From Ramazzottius varieornatus (taxonomy: Eukaryota > Tardigrada > Eutardigrada > Parachela > Ramazzottiidae): a DNA stretch of 64,000 bases. The stretch spans positions 4,318,411 through 4,382,410 of the forward strand of contig BDGG01000003.1 of NCBI GenBank assembly GCA_001949185.1. Reading direction: 5' to 3'. Numbering within the stretch: the stretch's first letter is position 1; each line of letters opens with the position of its first letter. The position numbers and the translations under genes were made by a program. Positions 57,108-64,000 of the stretch are shown in pieces. The notes under the pieces are model-generated. The model saw nothing but the letters and a program-made list of their open reading frames with translations, was not told the origin of the DNA and made no database searches.

Positions 57108-59053
57108 ATGGAAGAAGCAGAGACTGGATCGAGCAGTCCGGCCGCCGAGGAACAACCCACATCTTCCCACAATGGATCACTAGGCATACCGCAAAAGTCC
57201 TGTAGAATCTGCGGAGACACGGCGCTCAACATGAACTTCGGAGCTGTGTCGTGCGAGTCTTGTAAGGCGTTCTTTCGCAGGAACGCAGTGAAAGCTAAGG
57301 TACTATCTCACCCATCCCGTAACATTTCGACGGTAACGATGGTTTTGGCCGTTGGAAAACCAACATCCGATCTCGCCCCGATGTCAACGGATTTCGGGAC
57401 GGGGCAAATGGCTTGAATCAGATTGTTATCTCGAATGGCGCATATTTTCATTCTATAAGCTAAAAGTGTGCGCCACTTGGGAATGGGGTTGATTCATCTA
57501 GTGTACTATTTTGCAGCAGCTTTTGTGTCCCTTCGAGAATGCCTGCAACATCGACATTGAGTCCCGCCGTTGGTGTCAACACTGCCGGATGAAGAAGTGC
57601 ATCGACATGGGTATGAAGAAGGAGCTAATCCAGAAAGGCAAGAGGCCCATCGGCGACTGCGACGCGGACATGTCCTCCGTCAACGGCGAACCTTCCTCAC
57701 CGCCCCCTGAAACCTCCTCTGCACCTTCTTCTCAGTCGTCCGTATCTCCAAGGCCCCCTTCGAAAAAGATCAAGATCAAGACGGAATCTTCGTCCATCAC
57801 TTCAAGGACAACCACAGCGGTGGTCCCTGCTGAGACGCTACAAGTGATGCTGGGCAGCACTTCAGGGCTGTCAGTATCCTCACCTTCCCCTTCTGCTGAA
57901 TCCTTTTCTTCCGTCAATTCCAATGGCGACGCTGCGCTTCTCGATGGCTGTGACTTGGAAGTTCTGTGTTCTTTCGAGAAGGAGAAAGTCGTCGAGCTCA
58001 TTCGTGCGAACGAAGTACATTGTAGAATTACAGTCCTCGTGAACGGTCGTTAGAAGTCGGTTTTCAGGTGTTATTTTTTCGTAGGAAATGATTGAATCGA
58101 ATCCTTCAGAAGACACCGTTGCAGGTATGTCCAAGCGTATTTGGGACGTGAGCAAATGAACTGTTCCAGATCCTTTTCAAAGTGGCGCGTATTGTAGTTT
58201 TTATTGGCTGGAAGCCTGCGCGACTTGGACAAACGATCTGGCTCAGCTCGTTTACCCACGTTCCATTTCTTTTCTCCGTGAAAGGTTTTGGTGCTGTAAT
58301 GTTCCGTTTTACAGTGCGGCGTCAGGAGAACGTTCGGCTCGTTGATGTTATCAACAGTAAGCTATGCTCCGACCTTCAGATTAATCTGTCAGTCCGATCT
58401 GTGACCGAATCAACCGTTACAGACTTAACTTGCCACTCATTTTTCCTCATTTTCCAGTGACGGATATCGCCATAAGGCGACTCATTAAAATGTGCAAGCG
58501 TATTTCCGGCTTCAAGAGTCTCATCCAAGAGGATCAGATCTCCCTCCTCAAAGGCGCCTGCTTCGAGATGATGATTCTCCGGGCAGTCACCCACTACAAC
58601 CTCGAGAAGGACTGCTGGCGAGGTCCACTCGAAACCATGATCAAGGTAGACGTCCTCAAAGAAGCACGAGGTAACTGTTACGAAGAAATTAAGGCTTTCA
58701 TACACTCCTTCGCTCCCGAGTTGCGCAAAGACGAACGGTTGCTTCTCATACTCGGCGCCATCACACTGTTCCACCCTGGTAGACCGACGCTAGAAATGCG
58801 TGGTCAGGTTGCGGCACAGCAATCGCTGTATTACTTCATTCTTCATAGTTATATTAGAGCCAAGTATGGCAAAGGGGGACTTGGGACGACAGAGCAGTTG
58901 TACATGCAGATGACGGCGAAGGTGGACTTGCTGCACTTGTTGAATGATAGACATATCAGCATGTTCATGGAAGTCAACCCGAAGGATGTAGAGCCGTTGC
59001 TGATCGAGATATTCGACCTGAAAATGGCCGTGGCGAATACGCAGAAACTGTAA
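57108..59053 (+). CDS. Nuclear receptor of the NR1J group (HR96/DAF-12-like)
   Basis: Four exons (57108-57299, 57517-58014, 58085-58124, 58458-59053) close to 441 aa. DNA-binding domain at about 32-97: first finger CRICGDTALNMNFGAVSCES with P-box CESCKA, second finger CPFENACNIDIESRRWC then QHCRMKKCIDMGMKKE. The ESCKA P-box and this second finger are typical of HR96 and DAF-12. The hinge (about 98-243) is Ser/Pro/Lys-rich and much shorter than in Drosophila HR96 (723 aa total). The ligand-binding domain starts VTDIAIRRLIKMCKRISGF, with the signature FKSLIQEDQISLLKGACFEM, and ends DVEPLLIEIFDL, the AF-2 helix. NR1J receptors sense xenobiotics, cholesterol or steroid-like ligands. Ligand unknown here. 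Introns 1 and 3 hold palindrome copies. An additional hinge exon cannot be excluded. Confidence 0.9.
57395..57500. repeat. Palindrome family copy 29
   Basis: In NR1J intron 1; left end CGGGACGGGGCAAATGGC, cores CTCGAATGGCGCATA and GTGCGCCACTTGGG. Confidence 0.8.
58142..58264. repeat. Palindrome family copy 30
   Basis: In NR1J intron 3; ends TGGGACGTGAGCAAATGAAC and GTTTACCCACGTTCCA, cores CAAAGTGGCGCGTA and CTGCGCGACTTGG. Confidence 0.8.
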
Positions 59054-59355
59054 AACGTTCCTGATTTCTATACTCTTACCAACCGTTGTTCTCAAATTAA
59101 CACTTTCCAAACCAGTGATTCTTCTTTGTATGACAAAAGACTTGTTCTGACTAGCTGAAATTTCCTGACGTTATGAGAGAGCATTCGCTCGATTTTTGCT
59201 GATAGCAGGATTTTCATGGTTCTGGTTTGTTTTTCCGCTGTTTTCACCAGCACAATGTTCAGAGAACCTCTTATCATAAAAAAGTTTCGGATATGGTCCA
59301 CTACTGCTTTAGTGATGACGTGGGAAATGGTTCGACGAGGACACTTCGTGGTGTG
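59054..59355. other. Convergent 3' region, NR1J and small membrane protein
   Basis: 302 bp without assignable features; both genes end here. Confidence 0.55.
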
Positions 59356-59798
59356 TCAGTCTTGGGAAAGGGACCCAGTGGGTTCTTGCAGGCTGTAAGC
59401 AGTGTATTGGTCGTTCACAACTCTGTACCGCATCATAGTCCTGGAAGAGATCTTGCATGGTTAGCAGGAACGATTTAATAAATCATATTGGAGATAAACG
59501 TACAAAATCATTCTGTCAAGTGGCGCACTTTTCCATTGTTGTTGGGGTAAGTATGCGCCACATTCTCTAGCGACTTGTACGTTTAATTTGCCGGCCTTTC
59601 AGGTAGGGTTACACGATAGGGTTCGACAGCAAAAACGAATAATTCTTACCGCCTGTATTTTTCTCGAGCCTCTAAGGCGGCTTTCTGCTTCCGGACGACG
59701 CAACAAATGATACAAATTCCAGTTATGCAAAACAGAGCCACAGCCGAAGTGCATCCTATTATGACCGCAACTTCACCGGAAATGAAAGAGTTGTCCAT
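59356..59798 (-). CDS. Small single-pass membrane protein, 77 aa, unrecognised
   Basis: Two exons (59798-59650, 59440-59356) join in frame (CG then G across the intron). The first encodes a short outside segment MDNSFISGE, one TM helix VAVIIGCTSAVALFCITGI, then CIICC and a basic stretch VVRKQKAALEAREKYRR. The second adds MMRYRVVNDQYTAYSL and ends GSLSQD. The Cys cluster after the TM could be palmitoylated. No family recognised; it could be the C-terminus of a larger gene if an upstream exon exists beyond 59798, though the ATG fits a start. A palindrome copy sits in its intron, as in other genes here. Moderate confidence. Confidence 0.55.
59489..59600. repeat. Palindrome family copy 31
   Basis: In the intron of the small membrane protein; cores TCAAGTGGCGCAC and ATGCGCCACATT, ends GATAAACGTAC and TTTAATTTGCCGGCC. 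Confidence 0.8.
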
Positions 59799-60624
59799 CC
59801 CTTAGTTTCGGAGTTAACTCGATAAGGCATTTCACGCAGCATCTGGCCATAAATCACGGCGTGGATCCAGGCGTTCTAAATTTTCAAGCCTGAAATAACA
59901 AAGAGCGAACTTCCGGCCAGCGCGAAAACTATCCGCGAAGTTCTGTACCGCTCGACGAACGGTTCAAGAACCCGAAGCACCTCACTCGAGATTGAACGAC
60001 TCAATCGGCCGTAAGGAATGACATCAGAAAGTCCTATTGGACAGTCTAGACACTTTTGGAAGTGTAAGTGAAAACATACCATTGTGGTCGGAAATTTCGC
60101 TGACGAGCTCGCAGTATGAAGCCATACAGACCTTCTGTGACTGTCAGCCGAACAAGTGATCGTAACCCGGCCAATTTTCTAAGACGTAAGCAAACGTCTG
60201 CCGTAAGTAGGCGGTAAATTAAGAACCACTGCCGAGACTTTGTTTGTTTGTCAGTAGTTCGTCAGGGATTAGATCGATACAAGAGACTCCATTATGTCTG
60301 AAGCCTTCCTTGTTTTTCGCGATTCAGCAGGTGCGGTAACGGTTCTACTGCGCGAAGTGATGACGCAGAATACTCGGAGGTTAAGTGTTAATAATGGTCG
60401 CGCAGTAAAACTTTGTCCGTGTTTTGATATGATGATGATTACACTTTCTCATGGTACCGGTATCATCAAGCGCTTCCTGCTCCGTAACCGGCGTAACGAT
60501 AGCGTGACAGGCCGAAACTGTCTGCACCTGACATAGGTCCTGTGTCACTCCCGCCGTCGCTCGGGAATAACTCGGTCTCATCAGATGATACTCTAAACCT
60601 CAAATTCTTATTTGTCGAATTTGA

Positions 60625-60933
60625 TTAGGCTATCGGAATGAATCCTCTGGGGTCACAGTCATATTGATTGCCAACATCCAGACGGACACTCTGCCCTGAC
60701 GGACCGACACGGTACACACTGTATGCAACAAGGAAATCCTCGATCTTTTCATCCACCTTCATACATCGAACCGCATCAAGCACAAGGGTCGCTGTATGCA
60801 GGTAGATGGAGAAAGGTTTGAATCTTTCATTCGCCTGCGTACATCGACACGCCCCACACAAATGGGTCGCTGTATGCAGGTTGGTGAAAAGTGGCCAGTT
60901 TGTTTGAATGATCGTCCCGAATTGGGCTGTCAC
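60625..60933 (-). CDS. Possible terminal exon with upstream 79-bp partial duplication
   Basis: Minus-strand frame ending VYRVGPSGQSVRLDVGNQY then DCDPRGFIPIA and stop; preceded by VDEKIEDFLVAYS. This stretch looks coding. Just upstream, a segment of about 79 bp containing CTGCATACAGCGACCC is present twice with divergence. No family recognised. Low confidence. Confidence 0.25.
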   Translation of the reverse strand: MTAQFGTIIQTNWPLFTNLHTATHLCGACRCTQANERFKPFSIYLHTATLVLDAVRCMKVDEKIEDFLVAYSVYRVGPSGQSVRLDVGNQYDCDPRGFIPIA

Positions 60934-61438
60934 ATGTTTCAGTTTTCAGCGGGAGCGTCAGTCGCAAGAAGAAGTGAGTGGCCAGAGTCGTCGCAGGGAT
61001 CAGACTGGTGGGATCAATCGGGGCGAGATCTGGGAGAAGTTCTAATCCTGTTAATACAGCACAAGTTAATCCCTTGATAGAAAGTGTCGTAACAAATAAA
61101 CTTTACTTAAAGCAAACAAGTACTCTGTCGCTATATTGAATAGCCTCCATAGAAAGGCGAAGAGCCTAAATCAATAACCATCAAGTCTATCGCACACTAT
61201 CAAACTTGCAGTCACCATATGTGGCGGGAAGTAGTCATCAAAACACTACCCCATGTTTTCCATCCCATACATGCCACACTTCCTCATACATTTTTAATTT
61301 AGTAGCTCGACGGAACAGAACCAACCAAGCCCGTCGTCAATTTTCGTCGCTTCGGGAAACATTGCCGTACCTAAATATCAAAATACACCACTTTTGAAAT
61401 TCGACGTGAAATTTACGAGCGAAATCACCAGAAAAATT

Positions 61439-61555
61439 GCGACGTCGGCACATTCACTGAACGTGGTCTTTTTATCAAGTGGCGCATACTTTCGGCCAAT
61501 AATAATGCAAAAGTGCGAAACTTCAGACAACCATCATGCTCAATTCGTTGCCAAT
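61439..61555. repeat. Palindrome family copy 32
   Basis: Intergenic; left end GCGACGTCGGCACATTCAC, cores TCAAGTGGCGCATA and AGTGCGAAACTTC. Confidence 0.75.
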
Positions 61556-61591
61556 TAATTTTTATACGTCCAGTTAATTTCGAAAGGCCAA

Positions 61592-61618
61592 GAATAAGCT
61601 CGAAACTCGAGCTTATTC
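61592..61618. repeat. Perfect 12-bp hairpin
   Basis: GAATAAGCTCGA, loop AAC, TCGAGCTTATTC. Confidence 0.6.
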
Positions 61619-62489
61619 GTGGATTCATTCGAGAGAGTTTCGGAAATGGATCAAGGAACATACGGCGAATGTCAATACAGGGGAATCGTGCACGCAAAGC
61701 TGCTCGCGACCGTAGCCGTAAAACCAGCATCCGGCTGGATTCCCGGCGTATTTGGTCTGTGATACTTGGATGTCCCGGTGGTATAAGTACAGGTGTAACG
61801 CGATCGCTTTCCTGGTCGTTTATTACCGAATTGCCCCATTTTACACAGCAATTTCATGGATATGGGATACATGGTTCCTTTATGGACGTGTTGTCTCGAA
61901 TCACGATGCCACGCCCTTTGGAAGGATTCCTTGAGCAAGCCTTACCGAAGGTTTCTCTACCGCAGCCGTATATTGTGGATACGGAAAAAGAATATTTCTA
62001 AATATGTTGTGGTATTTTTCATTTCGTTAATTAATTAATTTAACTGCATTTGAGCAAAGGACATAACGGTGGTTACGCACAGCGCAACGCGCCCAAATGA
62101 AATAATTTATACGGCATGACATATGGGCGGCACGCGCGTACGGTACCAGATTGACATGTCCGAGGAGCGGAATCGGTTAGAGACAGGAAGCTGCAAGGAT
62201 ATACTTAACGTCCTTAACGTCCATGATCCCGGTAATATCTTTTGCCCCCATTTCCCTACGATCTAGCTGGGCACGGCATATCCATGCGGGTCCGTATCGA
62301 TATCAGTTGTCAAATTTCACTTTGACACTGCGGTACCGAATTTAGTACCATTCGTTCATCCTGGAAAGATCGTTCTTTTTATTCGAATTAAATACAATAC
62401 CTGACGTATTGCAACCCACGGTGGCAGGGAAATCATTATTGTAATGTGACAAGTCCACGAAACGAAACAGCTGGACATCCAGAGCCTAC

Positions 62490-62557
62490 CTTCTGGCCAT
62501 CGATTGAAGCTTGGTTTGTGGCAACATCATCAGTTCGATTCTGTCGTCCGAGTCCAT
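62490..62557 (-). CDS. Candidate first coding exon, gene not found
   Basis: After an acceptor CTGGTTTCAG the sequence starts with ATG and reads MDSDDRIELMMLPQTKLQSM then ARR into a GTAGGC donor. Good splice context on both sides and coding-like composition, but no following exon could be recognised. Low confidence. Confidence 0.25.
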
Positions 62558-63387
62558 CTGAAACCAGAGCAGAATACAGGTGAGTCCGCGAGATCAATTT
62601 TGGTTTGTAGAATTTCAGCAGTACATAGGGATGACAACGAGGAGGCGACGACATAGATGTGTATGGTGTGTGCTGATGGTGACCTTGTCATAAAGAGCCG
62701 AGCATTCTGACTGTGAAAACTGATTGTCGAGCTGACGAGCTTCCTCATCTTCAAGGAAGACGTTTCTTATCGTAACTGACAGCACCTGGAGTCAGTTCCA
62801 TATCAAAAAGCTGGGCGGGCACCGTCAATCATTGCTCCTGTTACGTATCCCTTCATTACGGCGAAAAGGTTGTCATGAATTTATAATGGCCCAGTATCAC
62901 GTCATCCCCCTTACTGCAACAAAGACCACAGACGAGACTGGATACTGGTCAACAAATAGTCGTGCGAAAGACAGAAGTATTCCTGGCGAAATCAAAGGGA
63001 GTGAATTTTAGGCTTTTAGCTAGAGAATACTTATTTAAGAAGATTGAAAGCCTTCTTGAAAATGCGATTTCTTATTGACAGAACTTTCATCGACAGTGAT
63101 ATTAGGTAGTTCGCGATCATCAGAGACTCATGGAAAGTCCATGTGACCTTTGAAAGTCTGATGGATGAAGTCCCACATATCAATATTCGGTGTGCATCAA
63201 CACCATGTTACAGGAAGCTTTAGAATGCTCATTGCGTTTTGATCCACCAAGCAGGAAGTCATTTCGATGTATAATTATGACCTACTGTCGTGCTTTTGCT
63301 GTCAAATTAGATGGACGCGGCGCTTTGGAATAAAGTGGATACGAGAAAGAGGAGACGGATGAGGAAAGCTATGGGTCCCTGTTCCGT

Positions 63388-63422
63388 GATACACCGCAAT
63401 GATGGGATCATTGCCGTGTATC
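63388..63422. repeat. 16-bp-arm hairpin
   Basis: GATACACCGCAATGAT, loop GGG, ATCATTGCCGTGTATC; one mismatch in the stem. Confidence 0.6.
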
Positions 63423-63477
63423 GGGAAAATAAACCCACCTCCCACCGCTCGCAGTTTGCTCTGCATCCCCACTATAC

Positions 63478-63609
63478 GGGACGTCAGCAAAGGATTGCAC
63501 ACAGATCGAATACCCAAAGTGGCGCATGTTCGAATTACTAATGGCTGAGACGGTGCGCCACTTGGAAAGACAAACCGGGTGAATTCGTAACTCGTTTGCC
63601 TACGTCCCA
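63478..63609. repeat. Palindrome family copy 33
   Basis: Intergenic; ends CGGGACGTCAGCAAAGG and CGTTTGCCTACGTCCCA, cores CCAAAGTGGCGCATG and GTGCGCCACTTGG. A near-complete copy. Confidence 0.8.
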
Positions 63610-64000
63610 TTAGTACTATCAATCTCATTGTAGCGCTTCATTGTGTAAACAAGCTGTAGCGTTAAATGAGCAATAAATCTGAATAGCTCACAAACAATGG
63701 CTTAATTAAGTGTCAGAAATTGGATCTTTGTCCGACATGTACTGTTTCAATGCAAATGCCGGTTTCACAGATCGGCCCCGTGTTTATTATCGTTCGGGAT
63801 CAAGTCACTCTTCCTTCCCCTTCAGCCCCCCTTCAATCTTTGGGATAACAGTCGGCGTGTTGTTTAACTTTAGTAGATTTAGAGCAATCGACGGCACCAT
63901 TGACACTGTACAAGAAGTGTCAAAGATCCTGTCATCCTATCGGCGGCAATTGCCACATTGAGCTTCCTTATCATGAGTTCTATTGCAATTTATTGTGATA

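Larger units (their letters stand above)
59799..64000. other. Gene-poor right end of window
   Basis: No complete gene. It contains a possible eroded exon pair at 60625-60933, a candidate first exon at 62490-62557, two palindrome-family copies (61439, 63478) and two short perfect hairpins (61592-61618, 63388-63422). The long plus-strand frame 61513-62001 has non-coding composition and no homology that I can see. Confidence 0.5.

Noticed and set aside
61513..62001. Plus-strand 162-codon frame
   Set aside because: Arg/Ser/Ile-rich composition without domain pattern, overlaps a palindrome-family copy at its start, and no splice context. Probably chance.

Overview
The window is nuclear DNA of a compact animal genome. 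Spliced genes lie on both strands every 2-4 kb, introns are mostly 50-400 bp with GT-AG ends, and several DNA transposons are present. I built the exon models by hand from homology, splice sites and reading-frame phase; most multi-exon models close in frame from ATG to stop. The gene set (MSH4, Integrator subunit 8, PIG-Z, SLC66A2, SLC46, JMJD8, DNAJC16, RNF14, an HR96/NR1J nuclear receptor, a class A GPCR, an ODAD4-like protein) is metazoan. The NR1J receptor points to an ecdysozoan or related protostome, and the ODAD4-like protein argues for motile axonemes and against nematodes. A tardigrade-like genome is my best guess, with low confidence.

Layout: 1-976 (-) 3'-truncated RNF14-like gene; 1893-5109 (-) GPCR; 6872-11553 (+) MSH4; 12.0-13.6 kb orphan exons, including a MAGI PDZ0-like exon and a broken copy of the GPCR tail; 13767-17293 (-) ODAD4-like; 17669-20654 (-) SLC46-like transporter; 21242-23529 (-) orphan; 24172-27011 (-) JMJD8-like JmjC plus TPR; 27882-29824 (-) coiled-coil protein, divergent from 30247-34240 (+) INTS8; 35627-39525 (+) and 42239-45976 (+) paralogous DDT-WHIM-PHD chromatin proteins with SLC66A2 (-) between them; 46565-48579 (-) PIG-Z; 49274-50989 (+) orphan type I membrane protein; 51350-53233 (-) short DNAJC16-like; 53.4-56.7 kb transposons (hAT-like and mariner); 57108-59053 (+) NR1J receptor; 59356-59798 (-) small membrane protein; the last 4 kb is nearly gene-free.

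The most striking feature is a family of about 40 near-perfect palindromes of 100-130 bp at 33 loci. All share the arm CCCAAGTGGCGCAC and its complement, and about 28 of the 33 loci lie inside introns of the genes above. Other points of interest are the DDT-WHIM-PHD paralogue pair with an exact intron gain or loss, a JmjC-TPR fusion, a DNAJC16 lacking its thioredoxin-like part, a GPCR without the usual TM3-ECL2 cysteines, and a mariner element with intact ends but two nonsense codons.

The genes are mostly unrelated housekeeping, signalling and membrane functions. The only functional grouping is nuclear: meiotic recombination (MSH4), snRNA and transcription processing (INTS8), chromatin (DDT-WHIM pair) and a nuclear receptor.
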